Below the pieces are notes generated by a model. That model made no database searches. It had not been told where the DNA came from and worked only from the letters and a program-made list of their open reading frames with translations. DNA of 64,000 bases from Conoideocrella luteorostrata (lineage: Eukaryota; Ascomycota; Sordariomycetes; Hypocreales; Clavicipitaceae): positions 248,001 through 312,000 of the forward strand of contig JASWJB010000009.1 in NCBI GenBank assembly GCA_032433595.1. Reading direction: 5' to 3'. Made by a program: the position numbers and the translations under genes. Below, piece after piece: positions 23,956 through 34,845 of the stretch (position 1 is the first letter of the stretch; each line of letters opens with the position of its first letter).

Positions 23956-24427
23956 TCAGCCGCTCGTCGGCCTCATCAACAAAGTAACGACGCTACCGCC
24001 AGCACAGTATTCGGTAACCATCCAGATAGACTGGCCAACGAGATGAGTATCAATGATACAGTTAATATTTCTTGCGCCTCTATCGTTCAGAAGCTTTAAT
24101 GTGTTGACTTCCTTGAGAAAGTCGTTGAACGTGTCGGCACCGCCAGGAAAGCCGCTGTCCCCTTCCTCAATGCTGATAATTTTGATGGAGACAAGTTGCC
24201 TTGACTTTGACCCGCGTGCTTTGTATGCACGACCGAAGCTTCGTTTACCGATACAGGACGTAGGGCAGGGGATTCCTGCCAGCAATGGCACACTCTTCCG
24301 TAATCCAGGATTGGGGTTTTTCTGACATCTTCAACGGCATCTTCTTTGCCTGCCGAATACTCGGCGTAGCCAACCTTTTGTTCTTTGTGAGAACAAAATA
24401 GTCCACGTCTGGAGTGGCACGAACCAT
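23956..24427 (-). pseudogene. Relic of a Ste20/GCK-like protein kinase (N-lobe only)
   Basis: The minus strand encodes a recognisable kinase N-lobe. A short stretch DVDYFVLTK (near 24,400) resembles the start of fungal Ste20/GCK kinases. In a different frame comes a glycine loop in altered form (GKRSFG instead of GxGxFG), then VSIKIISIEEGDSGFPG, FLKEVNTLKLLND, and VTEYCAGGSV. The frame stops at 23,956, directly after this hinge. The catalytic loop HRD, DFG and the whole C-lobe are absent, and the first segment is frame-shifted relative to the second. This cannot be an active kinase. It is best read as a truncated duplicate, with the parent gene presumably elsewhere in the genome. Confidence 0.75.
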
Positions 24428-25327
24428 CTCGATGAGCAGTTCCAGTATATTTGGTAGGCTTTGGAGTTGTAGACAGCCTGGTTTGTTCTTCTGGTTCGCT
24501 GTAGGACGCAGCGGAAATATCTAGCTCACCTTGCCTCATGGCTCTACTCCGCTGGGCAAATGGCTATTAGTCAAGGCATTGCTGGCATCTCATGAAACAG
24601 GTGCCTTGATCTTTGCCATCGACAAAACAAGACCAATTGAAAGCTATGTCAGCAAGCGAGTGGCAGCGCAGGTTAGCAGCGGCCACTGAATGCATCGCCA
24701 AGAGGAAGGTCCAATCCTCATGGGAGGTATTAACCAGCAATCAGGTCAAGCTTTGAAGGGCGCTGCAACCAACTACTATAGTGACGGAATGTAAGCGAAC
24801 CATTGTACTATTAATCCCAGAGCGGATGCAATGCACCGGTGCTATAATAAGAACACCGCTTCTTCTCATGTGACAGAACCCAATGCCAAAACGGTGCAGG
24901 GCTAATAATAACTGGTGATTTGTCCAAATTGCCCGGAAGCTAAATCGCGGAGTTGGACACAAGATACCGCTAGCGCGGATCTATTCGGCAATTGGGAATA
25001 AGCGCCGATCATTCAGGAACCAAACGGCTTAATGCTTCCTCCGGCTGACGAGTAATCGGGCCTCTTTAGTGACGTCGTCAAGCTGATTTGGGTATTGTAG
25101 ACGCGGTTGAATTTGCTCCGTTTAGAAACTAAGCCTATTGTATTATTGGAAGGGCTGCTGAGGATAATTCCAATAGAAATCGGCTGTTGAGGTTCTGTGT
25201 ATAAAAGGGACAGCCTCGTCGCGACCTGTACCTGGACTATATCTTGAGCAAGCAGCAACTTCCAAAGTGCTCGATCATAAAAGTCCGGATCGAAAAAGAA
25301 GAAAACTCAACTTTCAAAACCAGCACG
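24428..25327. other. Spacer: kinase relic to GH16 gene
   Basis: I see no gene here. The right end is the promoter and 5' leader of the GH16 gene, with a TATA box at 25,200. Confidence 0.5.
25200..25207 (+). promoter_or_regulatory. TATA box of the GH16 gene
   Basis: TATAAAAG lies 128 bp upstream of the ATG at 25,328, a normal distance for a fungal TATA promoter with a leader of about 95 bases. Inferred from position and consensus only. Confidence 0.55.
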
Positions 25328-26038
25328 ATGCAGTTGACCACCATTCTTCTGTGGGCTACCACGGTTGTTGCGTTGCCACAGCTGTCGACCCGTGACGACG
25401 GTCCAACGGCTGCACAAAAATTCGGCTGGAAAAACCTGGTTCAACAAGACAACTTTGACGGAACCAAAGTCTCCTCCGCGTGGGGAATTTACGACGGTCC
25501 CGGCCATGCAGGCAACGGCCGTCGGTCTCCCTCCGCGTTCTCAGTCAAGAACGGCATTCTGACCGTGACCGGCACACCGGACGGCACCACTGGCGGAATG
25601 GCATGGAAAAAGGGACAACTATATGGTCGATGGGAGACGCGTGCTCGCTACACTGCCGGAACATCGGCATATCACCCTGTTTTGCTTCTCTGGCCCGACA
25701 AGGAGGACTGGCCGGTTGGAGGCGAAGTGGACTATTCGGAGGTGGGAGATGGTAAACGACAAACGCTCGACTTCTTCCTCCACTATGGAAAAGATAATCA
25801 GCAGGAACATGCGTCAACTCAACTTGACATGACTCAATGGCGTAACTACGCCGTGGAATGGACCAAGGACCACGTTGTTGGCTATGTTGATGGGAAGGAG
25901 TTCTTCCGTAACAAGAACAGGGCTGCTGTTCCGCCTCGATCGATGCATGCTACTATTCAGCTTGATTGGTTCCCTGGCTCTGGCCCCAAGGGCGCTGGTA
26001 AGATGGAGGTGGACTGGATTCGACAGTATGCCATCTAG
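25328..26038 (+). CDS. Secreted glycoside hydrolase family 16 protein
   Basis: A single exon encodes 236 residues. Residues 1-16 form a signal peptide (MQLTTILLWATTVVALP). The rest is one compact jelly-roll domain with GH16 hallmarks: LVQQDNFDG near the start, GQLYGRWETRARY in the middle, and the catalytic signature E133-V-D135-Y-S-E138, fitting the ExDxxE form with nucleophile and acid/base glutamates. A second conserved block, WRNYAVEWTKDHVVGYVDG, follows. GH16 enzymes cleave or transfer beta-1,3- or mixed beta-glucans. This one lacks a GPI signal or binding module, so it is probably released. A TATA box lies 128 bp upstream. The exact substrate cannot be read from the sequence; it could be endogenous wall glucan or host and environmental glucan. 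Confidence 0.88.
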   Translation: MQLTTILLWATTVVALPQLSTRDDGPTAAQKFGWKNLVQQDNFDGTKVSSAWGIYDGPGHAGNGRRSPSAFSVKNGILTVTGTPDGTTGGMAWKKGQLYGRWETRARYTAGTSAYHPVLLLWPDKEDWPVGGEVDYSEVGDGKRQTLDFFLHYGKDNQQEHASTQLDMTQWRNYAVEWTKDHVVGYVDGKEFFRNKNRAAVPPRSMHATIQLDWFPGSGPKGAGKMEVDWIRQYAI

Positions 26039-26584
26039 ACCATAGGTGTTAAGGGCGATACAACATGAACGGAGAGGGGCAAGCAGAGTGGGATTCAGAA
26101 AGGTTGGAAGTGCGTATTCGCTATAGGATCTCGGCACAAGACTTTTGGTATTGTACATATTTATACACACAGCCACATGATATGACTTATACTTGTGCAT
26201 GCATTTATTCTCCATATGTTTGCGTCTGGAAATTCTTATCCAGATGAGCACTGCTAAAATGGGGTGTTTGAACCTCGAGAAATACTGCGTTGAATATTAT
26301 TTATGCGCTGAGGCGTTTAGCACTCTTCAAAATGTATCGTCTTGTCTCTTTCATAGTTATCGTCGCATTCAAATTAAAATGCTGCCTGCAAATAAAAATA
26401 CTAGACGCTGGTACTGTAACTGGGGGGTGGGGCTTGCGCCTTATCGATAGAGGCAACGAAGCTTGAAACGGCAGCTCTCCTTCGCATCTACTTTGAATCG
26501 CGAACCGACATCAGCTCCGGTAGTTGGAGGACATGTCACAACAACCAGTAAGATACATGAAACTCTCATGATTAGGGTAATGCC
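26039..26584. other. Spacer between GH16 and GPATCH1
   Basis: No gene is seen. It must contain the GH16 3' end and the promoter of the G-patch gene, both on the plus strand. Confidence 0.5.
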
Positions 26585-28773
26585 ATGTCGTACAAGCGCT
26601 CCAGGACGGCGTTCGAAGCGGATGTCCACGCTCCCTTTGCGCTCTTCGGAACGCCTCTTCCCGATGAGAACGACGCGCGCGACGATGGTTCATATCTGCC
26701 TGTCTGGAAACAGGATGTAAGAGACGAAAAGGGGAGAAAGCGCCTCCACGGAGCCTTTACTGGAGGCTGGAGCGCAGGGTAAGCCATCTGTTGCATACTC
26801 ACTAGATTTGGAGAAGTGCTGACATGGTATTTGGTGGTAGTTATTTCAACACCGTCGGATCCAAGGAGGGATGGACTCCTTCTACGTTTGTGTCGAGTCG
26901 CACAAATCGAAAGAAAGATGACGCAGCGTCGGCGACGACTCAACAACGAGCGGAGGAGTACATGGACGACGAGGACATGGCGGATGCGGCTGAAGCACAA
27001 ACGATCCAAACATCAGGAGCCTTTGCCGGGCTGGGGTCATCGAATCTGGAAGAGCGCAGTACTGGAGGCATCATGGGTCTTCTCCGATCTTCAGGCGATA
27101 CCAAAGGCTCTCAGTTACTGCGTAAAATGGGTTGGAAAGATGGCCAAGGCATTGGACCCAAGATTCGACGGAGTGCGCGCCTGGAGGTGGCCAAAAGCGC
27201 AGCTGCACCGGAGGATAAAGTGTACATGTTTGCTCCAGATGACGCTCAAATGATTGAGTTTGTTCGAAAAACGGATAAACAGGGTCTAGGACACCGGGGA
27301 GGGACGAGATTACAAAGCTTGGGTAAGAACGGCGGGTCGGGCAACGAGGGATCGGACGAGGATGATAGCGCACAAGGCACAAAAAATGGATTCTCGCTGT
27401 TCAGTGCGAACAAGAAGAAGACTAAAACTGAGCGTGGTGCCTTTGGCGTTGGTGTCCTAAATGACACTGGCTCCGACGAAGAGGATCCATACGAGATGGG
27501 GCCGAATATCAAATACAACCGCGTCATGGGAGATGACAAGAAAAAGAAGAAAAAAGTAAAGGCGGCGGTGAACCCGTCTCTGCAGAAGGCCCCGGTGTAT
27601 CTGCCAAAGGCAGCGAGGGCTGGCCACAGCATTCGGCGATGTCACGACGGACGTCTACCACTCGATGGCTTTGTTCTAGCCAAAGTCATGGAAGACTTGG
27701 CAGCACTTCTTTCCCAGTACGCACCGCCTGCAGTTCCGGACGGTTGGAAGTCTAAGAGAGACCCCTCCATCGCCAGAGGCGATACTTCCGCCTACACGTC
27801 AACGGCAGATGCTGCCAAAGCGTCTGCCTTGGATCCAAGGTCTCGAGCGGCCCTATTGGGCGAGAAGGCCCTCCCCGGAAAGTCGGTATTTGACTTCATC
27901 TCCTCATCGGCAAGGGACCAGCTGGCCGCTGTTTCTGGGAACATGAATCTACCTCCCGGCCTAGGAGAGCTCCCTGAGGGTCAATCACCGCTGTCAGAAA
28001 GTGCAAAACGTCAAAGGCTGTGGGACGAGGTTTCCAAGCTGGATGAGCCAACCGCCGCCGCCGCCCTTTCTCGCATTTCCAGCGGACCATATGCAGATAA
28101 TGAAGCCAAACGAGACCGCTATAGAAAATATCTACTGTCGCAAGCCAATCCAAAACACCAGCCAATCCCAGAAAAGACCCCGCGAACAACGGACCAGGAT
28201 TATATTCGAGAAATGAACGAATTCTACAACTGCGCTAGGATATTCAAGCCCATGACCGGGTTCATGGCATCCAGATTCACCACCTCTAAAACCGTTCTCA
28301 ACCCTTCTTCTGGTGAAATCAGCAATGATGGAGCCAATGGAAATCAAAACAATAGGGATCTGTTATCAAAGCCGGAACCCAAAAGCACAAATCCAGCCGA
28401 AGAGGCTGCCAAGATGGGCATGTTTGGCACCATGACTCGCTCCGTGGAAGATTTCTACCCCACGCGGCTGCTGTGTAAGCGATTTAATGTTCGGGCTCCA
28501 GAGCATTCACGGCCTCATCACGAGGCAGAAAATGCTGCGGTATCAACGGCTGCTTCTGATGGTCGAAATATGTCCGCACGATCTGCTCCAATACCAACAG
28601 TCTCTGCTGCGGCACCCACAACAACTCCCGGTGAGGAGCCGCGGCCACAAGCCCTGGTCGCGCCTCTGCAGCAGGCCGTGATAGTTAATCCGGAGAAGAA
28701 TGACGCTGTGGAAGGTAAAGCCGCTAACGCTGAAGTCCTGAGGGCAATCTTTGGCGACAGTGATGATGAATAG
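26585..28773 (+). CDS. G-patch domain protein GPATCH1 (TGH-like)
   Basis: Two exons (26585-26778 and 26841-28773) give 708 residues; the 62-bp intron has a GTAAGC donor. Residues 1 to about 100 are the conserved N-terminal block of the GPATCH1/TOUGH family (DUF1604), including FALFGTPLPDEN, HGAFTGGWSAGYFNTVGSKE and GWTPSTFVSSR. The intron falls inside this block, and the splice joins G to Y in the conserved GWSAGYFN. A G-patch follows at about residues 150-190, with LLRKMGWKDGQGIGP. The remainder is charged and partly disordered, and the protein ends acidic (GDSDDE). G-patch proteins activate DEAH helicases; GPATCH1 is found in late spliceosomes. Family assignment is firm. The role in this fungus is inferred. 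Confidence 0.93.
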
Positions 28774-29383
28774 ACGCTATTTAGACACGATCAAATAAGA
28801 TACCATTTACGCCGTGGCATGCCGTGCCACTTTGGGCAGCTTGTTAACTACAAGTCAATCAAGCAATTTTCCAAACCGAACCAACATTTACGAAAAGCCA
28901 GTCGAGACCAAAAATTAATTCAAGGGACCCGATCTACCTCCGTAATGTATCTCTTGGCACCCGATATCCCCCCACATTATATGATGCAATACGGGCACTT
29001 ATACCGACGATGTTATATGCCCATCCACTTTTAACAGTCTGATTACTCCGTATATTCATGCTTATTAACAAACGTAGTCGCCGCCACATTTGGCCACTGC
29101 ATATAAACACTCCAACTAACAAAACAAAATAGGTCTTCTTGCCTTTCTTTTTTCCCCCCCGAATCTCCATGCCCACACGGGCCCGAAATTCTACCAAGCT
29201 ATGCCAGTAAAGCCACGCCATGAAACGCCAAGGTACAGAGCCCCTTTCGAGGACGACCCATACAAAATGATCTCCCTGTAGCTGAGTTGATGTCCAAATC
29301 AAATCACACCTGTTCGTCTAGGCGAGTTCGTGAATCTGGCCACGATGGTCATCATTTGGTTTGCCCGACATTTCGTGGACGGG
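28774..29383. other. Convergent 3' spacer
   Basis: GPATCH1 (+) and the Cys-rich membrane protein gene (-) end towards each other here. I see no further gene; one TACTCCGTA motif lies at 29,044. Confidence 0.55.
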
Positions 29384-30523
29384 CTAGTGAGCACCGGGAT
29401 GTACCTGCGGCACAGTACCTCCGGCACCAACAGAGGGAGGCGGGGGAGTCGACGTCGCAGCAAAGCCAGGAGCGGGACTGAGAGTTGGAGCGCCGCTTCG
29501 CGGATCAGTGACATATGTTCCGGTGGGCGAGCTCACCTTGTCAGTGCCCATGGACGGCTGGTAGGCATTGTAGTAGCCCTGGGGAGGAGGCGACCCCTGA
29601 GGCGGGGGGTAGCCCATTCCCTGAGCCGGTGAAGTGTTGTGCATGTACGGTGACGGCTGCTGGGGATACGGTTGATACTGCTGCTGCTGCTGCTGCTGCA
29701 TAGGAGGCATAGACTGGTGAGGTGGAGGTGGTTGTTGCTGCGGAAAGCCCGAGGCTTGGTTCGCAGCGTCCTGTTGCTTCTTCTTATGGCGGAGGAGGAG
29801 CAAGACACCCACGGCAATCAAGGCCAGGCCGGCAATGCCACCAATCACACCGCCGACAATAGCTCCAACCGGAGTCCGTTTTCCCTGGTTGTTATTGTTG
29901 TCGTTATTGTTGTTGCTGTTACCATTATCGCTGCCATCTCTGTCGCTGCCAGTATTGCCCGTAGCTTGGGCCGAGCTCCCACTGGACGCACTGGCCGTCT
30001 CGGAAGCAGTTGTCGACGAAGGCTCCGACGTCGAGGTCGTCAGGGTGGTTCGGCTCACACACACGCCGTTGGCGCCGCATTTCTTGGGATAGTCGCACCA
30101 CTTGCTGGTAGACGATCCGGGGCTGCAGCAAGCACTGGTGCTGGGAATGCAGACGGAGCCGCACTGCCGCTTGCCGGTGGAACAGCCGCCCGTGGGCGTG
30201 CCGCTGCAGACCTTGCCGATGGGACAGCAGCCCTGGGCGTAGCAGGAATATCCTATGTTGCAGTATGTTCCTGTTCCTGCTCCTGCCGTGCCCGTGCAGC
30301 ATGTGCTTCCCTTGGGCATGCAGAAGCCTGTTCCGCAGGCGTCTTCGGTGACCAGGCACTCGTTGGCGCGGGCGGAGAGTCCATTGAAACTGTCCGGCAG
30401 CGCGAGCCCCGCGAGCGCATTGAGTGAGGCAGCTTCGAAATGCGTGCTGGGTAGTGATGATTCCAGCGCAGACGTCCATGCCAACCCGGCGAGGGTGACG
30501 ACGAGGAAACAGGCGGGGATCAT
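29384..30523 (-). CDS. Cys-rich single-pass membrane protein with proline/glutamine-rich tail
   Basis: A single exon encodes 379 residues. Residues 1-19 are a signal peptide. Residues 56-155 form a module with 18 cysteines, including four adjacent features: STCC, GCCPIGKVCSG, QCGSVCIPS and ACC. A Ser/Thr-rich stalk (156-190) and an Asn/Asp/Gly-rich stretch (190-216) precede a transmembrane helix at about 219-244 followed by RHKKK, which fits an outside-to-inside topology. The cytoplasmic tail (245-379) is rich in Pro, Gln, Tyr and Gly. The architecture resembles fungal wall sensors such as WSC-type proteins, but the ectodomain is different. I know of no function for the module. The gene 1.9 kb upstream on the same strand encodes the same module on a GPI anchor. 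Possible roles are sensing or wall-to-membrane linking. Confidence 0.85.
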   Translation of the reverse strand: MIPACFLVVTLAGLAWTSALESSLPSTHFEAASLNALAGLALPDSFNGLSARANECLVTEDACGTGFCMPKGSTCCTGTAGAGTGTYCNIGYSCYAQGCCPIGKVCSGTPTGGCSTGKRQCGSVCIPSTSACCSPGSSTSKWCDYPKKCGANGVCVSRTTLTTSTSEPSSTTASETASASSGSSAQATGNTGSDRDGSDNGNSNNNNDNNNNQGKRTPVGAIVGGVIGGIAGLALIAVGVLLLLRHKKKQQDAANQASGFPQQQPPPPHQSMPPMQQQQQQQYQPYPQQPSPYMHNTSPAQGMGYPPPQGSPPPQGYYNAYQPSMGTDKVSSPTGTYVTDPRSGAPTLSPAPGFAATSTPPPPSVGAGGTVPQVHPGAH

Positions 30524-31249
30524 GAGTCAATAAGAGAACGCAGAACGAAGTATTAATGAGTGAATACAATGTGGTCTCGAAGGCCGGTCAGCCCCTCCAC
30601 GGACAAAAAAAGAAAACAATGAATGTCCAAAAACAAAAAAAAAAAAAGTACAAAGTACAAAGTAGGGGGGAACAACAGCTTTCATGTGTCCATCCAGCCA
30701 ACTCCGACCAAATGACAGCAAGCTAAAAGCTCCAACAAATACATGGGCACTTCTCATGCCTAGCCGGGCCCCCTCCCCCCTCTTGACAGCTCGCAAACCG
30801 TCCAGCGAGTAGCTTCTCCCCGTCATCCGTAGTGAGTGAAGTTTACCGAGCAGCTGCACAGACACGCAGCTCTCAAATCTTAATTATTGCCAGTTTTGTT
30901 TCGCTCATCCCCGGCACCAATGAGCAGCCCGGTGCGTTGCTTAGCGTCATGCTGGGCAACTCTACTAGGCCAAAGTTGGGCTGCTCGGGTCTCAAAGTGG
31001 TATAAATAGCGCGGACCTGTAGAACCGTTTGCTGGCCCGATGGGGGCGCCCCTCGCTCGTCTAATAAGCTTTGCTCGACTGATGGCAATTTCGTTTGCGC
31101 GGGAAGATTGGCACCGCCCACTTATTTGAGGCTGCCGGCGGCAATGTTCACTGGCTGCCGCTCCGCCCTCTACGCATGTGGTCGGTCAAGGTCTTGACTC
31201 TTGTCCTGCCTCCCCTGCCTGGGCTGTTTACGTTGACACTCCTACTAGC

Positions 31250-31266
31250 TACGGAGTACGGAGTAG
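31250..31266. repeat. Direct pair of TACGGAGTA motifs
   Basis: Overlapping units in one direction, 130 bp from a perfect palindrome of the same family. Confidence 0.75.
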
Positions 31267-31396
31267 TAAGAGGCCGCGCTGGATCTGGTCGCATTGGCCT
31301 ATCAGTTCTGCCAATTGGTTAGTTATCATGTGCCCAGTTCAGTCAGTGCCAGGCCAACAAATCTCCGTCGTTTATTTAGTTGCTTGGTTGTCTACC

Positions 31397-31412
31397 TACT
31401 CCGTACGGAGTA
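31397..31412. repeat. Palindrome TACTCCGTACGGAGTA
   Basis: A perfect 16-bp inverted repeat in the spacer between the two Cys-rich protein genes. It is the tail-to-tail arrangement of the motif, whereas 15523 and 43741 show the head-to-head arrangement. Confidence 0.85.
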
Positions 31413-32431
31413 CTCTGTCGACCTAAAGCGAACGAACACCCCTCCAATACGTGTGCTACTCGACTGTTTGATCTCATCGTCCAAGACGTCCCTGCAGGTT
31501 GAAACAGGTTTCTACGTAATTCTACGATTGAATTGAGTGTGCGTTGCTGGGCCGTGATATCGGACGAGAGCACTCGTTAACGTGGCGATATAAACATGAT
31601 ACGTTTAGGAGCAGAGCTCCGAACAAAGACGCAATTCAAGTGCGAAGGGAAGACATGGTTTCTTACTTACACGAGCGGGCCAGAACCCCTCTTATAGCTA
31701 ATTACACAACTTGACCGCAATTTGGTCAAGTTCAAACAAATTCATCCTTCGACCAAATCTAATATCTTATGGGGAACATTTCGCTACGACGACTAAGAGC
31801 CCGCAACAAAACGTGGCCAGGAATCAGAGGATAAATTTCATGATGCATTAGATCCGCTTATGGACAAGAGCGAGAGGTGGACGATCCTAACCTACAAGCT
31901 CCTAGCCAAGCACACGATGAGCCTGAGGTGGTTGTGTGTAACTTCTAAATCAGCCGAAACCCTCGCCAGCAGCATGCAAGAAAAATGAGCACCAATGGTC
32001 AAGCGAATAGATCGTATTCCACAAGCGATTATTAATTATATATAGCTGTATTTGCCCCGCCAAGTATATCCGATATAACATCATCCATGCCATGCTATGC
32101 ATATTCTATGCAATTCCTTGCACCAACCAACTTGTCCCTCGATGATGTTGACGAACCGTTAGCCAGAGTGTCGAACGGCTTGTTAGTCGACGATGAAATT
32201 GCCGCCGCCTCTAGTAGTGGCCGATGCTCTCCGCTGCATATTTTCTTCTTCTTAGGCAAGATGTATTTAACGATCAATCTTCTCGTGACTGACTTGTTTC
32301 GCATTATAAAGTCGCTCGCCGTCCATGCGTGTGCTTGAAATGTTCAAGTTCGCAGGTGCATGACAGGTTTGTTTTGTAGTTATAACAACCCTGGCCAGAA
32401 GTTGGAGGCGTCCTGTCCACTTGGATCCGGT

Positions 32432-33193
32432 TTACAGAATAAGAGGAGCAGCGGCTAGAAGGCCGAGGAGGACGTTGGGCCCGTTGATGGCACCAGCGTT
32501 GCCAGGAGGAGGAGGATGACTGCCGGTTGGAGAAGAGCCGCCGGCAGTAGCGGTGTCGGTGCTGCTGGAGCTGGAGCTGGAGCTGGAGCTGGAGCTGCTA
32601 TCTGATCCTGATCCCGAACCAGATCCCGAACCAGAGCCGCTGCCGCTGCTACTGCCGCTGTCGGCGGTGCTGGTCGCAGGACTCAAGCTGTACGTTTGGG
32701 TCGCTATCCCCCGAAGACCAGTGGTGGTGATACCAGATCCAGATCCAGACCCAGATCCAGACCCTGAACCAGACCCGGAGCCAGAGCTTGAGCATTTTCC
32801 GGTGCCGGTGCACTTGGTACCGGGATCGCACCAGTCACCAGTGCTCTGAGAGCAGCAGTCGGCGCCAGAGGGAACGCAAGCCTTGCCGCACTGCACACGG
32901 CCAGCATCGCAGCCGCCGACTGGAGGGCCGGAGCATCTCTTGCCGATGGGGCAGCAGCCATCCGTTTCGCAGCGGTAGCCGACCTTGCAGAAATAGCCCT
33001 GGGTTGTGTCGCAGCAGGTGCCGCCGATGGGGATGCAGCTCTGGCCGCAGGCCGTGCCAACAGTACAGGTGCCAGAGGCTCGGAGGGCCAGAGCCTTCAG
33101 GTCACCACCGAGCGGCGAGTCCATGGCCTGGAAGTGGACCTTGTCGGCCACAGCCAGCCCGGCGAGGGCGAGGATCACAGTCGAGGCGTGCAT
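32432..33193 (-). CDS. GPI-anchored Cys-rich surface protein
   Basis: A single exon encodes 253 residues. Residues 1-16 are a signal peptide. Residues 43-134 form an 18-cysteine module that matches the neighbour at 29,384-30,523 cysteine for cysteine: GTCC, GCCPIGKRCSG, GGC, QCGKACVPS, DCC, then WCD, KC and GKC. A Ser-Gly dipeptide stalk (about 136-155), a Thr/Ser-rich linker and a second Ser-Gly and polyserine stretch follow. The C-terminus is a small-residue region followed by a hydrophobic tail (PNVLLGLLAAAPLIL) with no basic residues after it, as expected for a GPI signal. The protein is therefore predicted at the plasma membrane or cross-linked into the wall. Function is unknown. The shared module and orientation suggest a tandem duplication followed by a change of anchor. 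Confidence 0.85.
   Translation of the reverse strand: MHASTVILALAGLAVADKVHFQAMDSPLGGDLKALALRASGTCTVGTACGQSCIPIGGTCCDTTQGYFCKVGYRCETDGCCPIGKRCSGPPVGGCDAGRVQCGKACVPSGADCCSQSTGDWCDPGTKCTGTGKCSSSGSGSGSGSGSGSGSGSGITTTGLRGIATQTYSLSPATSTADSGSSSGSGSGSGSGSGSGSDSSSSSSSSSSSSSTDTATAGGSSPTGSHPPPPGNAGAINGPNVLLGLLAAAPLIL
32560..32800 (-). repeat. Ser-Gly and polyserine codon repeats in the GPI protein
   Basis: Two tracts of imperfect six-base units encode Ser-Gly pairs, and one tract encodes polyserine with mixed codons. They form the stalk of the protein and are a likely site of length variation. Confidence 0.8.
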
Positions 33194-34845
33194 GGTGTAA
33201 GAAGAGGAGGGAGGGTATGGAGAGACAAGGCCGTGTTTGGACGAGAAAAGACGAGAAGAGTCTTAACGAGAGATAGGGTCGAACTGCTCTGTACTCTGGA
33301 ATATGAATACGTCAAGCAAGAATTGGTTCTGGCTCTGAAACAAACAAACAATCAATCAATCAATCAAACAGCTGGCAAAAGCTGAGATTGGTATGGCTAC
33401 ACAGAATGAAGACAGGCACCGTTCGTTCGGCGTTGAGGGCAAGGCTCTCTTCTTAAATGATCGGCCGAAAAACAGCTCATGCAAGCGGAAAACAGCCTTG
33501 TAAAGGATTTTTCACCCAAGCACAAGGCAAACCACTAATGATCCGTTGGGATTAGTCTGCCTTTGACCTCATGTATGTACGGAGTACGGGGTATTACAAC
33601 GACTGTACCAGTGAGCTGCGCGAAGCTATTCTCAGCCCAGTCAGCCTAGCCCGGGATGTCTTGGAGGCAACGGGCTGAAAGTTTAGCTCCACTGCCTTCG
33701 ATTTTGTTGACTCAATCATCACAGCTACATGGGCTACCCTGTCACTAACCTTGTCCGTCTCATTGCCCATACGGCCTCTGATTGGCATGGAATGGCAAAA
33801 TATGCAGGAACAAAATCCAGCTGTCACCATCCCCCGGGCCATCCAGAAGAGCCTCAGGGGGAAGTGATGGAAGCTAAGGACCTGGGCCCGCCTTGGCATC
33901 ATCAGGAAAACGGCTTTATCGTATGTAGATGGGTGCAGCGAGATTCTACGTATTTGACGAAAACCTCAAGTACTCAAATTATTTTGCTCACCTGAGTGGA
34001 CAATGGGCAGCTTGCAAGACATGTCGAACCCATCGCTCTGCAATACAAGCAGCAAAGACGGCGTGTGTCAGCCCCCGGTGTAATCTCAGCCCGTATTATT
34101 CGTATGTCTGGGTGGAGAGCCCAGAATGGCCTTGCCCAAGCAATTTTACTCCATAAATTTCCCCAGAGTGCCATTCGATCGCCAGGCTTATTTCGTTTGC
34201 TCGGCAGACGCAACAAGGCGGCTAGTTGCTCAATAAACTCTATTGTAGCTGAGCCTTTCTTTGGGGAAGGGGAGGGGGATATGGAATGGTTATCATAATT
34301 AAGCTATGGCTAAATACTTATCAATGACTATAGAACACAATGCGGAAGCGACTGTTTGTTCAATTTCCCCGATAGCCGCCAGAGTTTATCGTTGCTCGTG
34401 TGGTGATTTTGATTGTGGGGAGCTGTGAGGGCCGAGATTAGCGTATTGGATTTGTCGGAGCTGATGTTCTCCACCTGGTTTCGCGCCAAATTGGTCGTAT
34501 TCTTCGGGTTTCTCGGCGGGGCCTTTAAAGCATTGTAGTGACTTTCTCGACGCATGGGCGCTATAAACATGTTCGAAAGAGTCCTAGCGAAACTGCATAT
34601 CCACGAGGGCGTCTTCCACAGCAAGTCTTCCTGATATGAGAGTGTGTAGCAACGTATCAACCACAGGAGACTCATGTGAAGTACAGAGAAAATATGGATC
34701 GAGATGTGCCCACAATGAAAGTCGTCAAATAGTTAAAACTATTTCATTGTTTGCCCTACATCGGCCATTACCTGATCCGTCTACAAGATACAGCCCTTGT
34801 CGACCCTAGTTCCATGGACTGCCAAGCCGCACATGCCGCTTGGTA
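33194..34845. other. Spacer upstream of the GPI protein gene
   Basis: No gene is supported. It includes an ATCA/AACA simple repeat at about 33,338-33,366 and a TACGGAGTACGGGG motif near 33,576. The first few hundred bases should be the promoter of the GPI protein. Confidence 0.5.

Larger units (their letters stand above)
30524..32431. other. Spacer between the two Cys-rich genes
   Basis: No gene is supported. It contains the promoter of the membrane-anchored protein (to the left, minus strand) and two TACGGAGTA palindromes (31250-31266 and 31397-31412). A TATAAATAG sequence near 31,001 is on the plus strand and does not precede a plus-strand gene that I can see. Confidence 0.5.

Noticed and set aside
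29672..30427. 251-codon plus-strand frame opposite the Cys-rich membrane protein
   Set aside because: It is the antisense shadow of a GC-rich coding exon. The minus-strand protein has a signal peptide, ordered cysteines and a transmembrane segment; the plus-strand one has nothing comparable.
30995..31010. TATAAATAG as a promoter for the Cys-rich genes
   Set aside because: It lies on the plus strand about 480 bp from the minus-strand start, so orientation and distance do not fit.
32553..32849. Glu-Leu and Asp-Pro repeat peptide on the plus strand
   Set aside because: It is the complement of the Ser-Gly stalk of the GPI protein.
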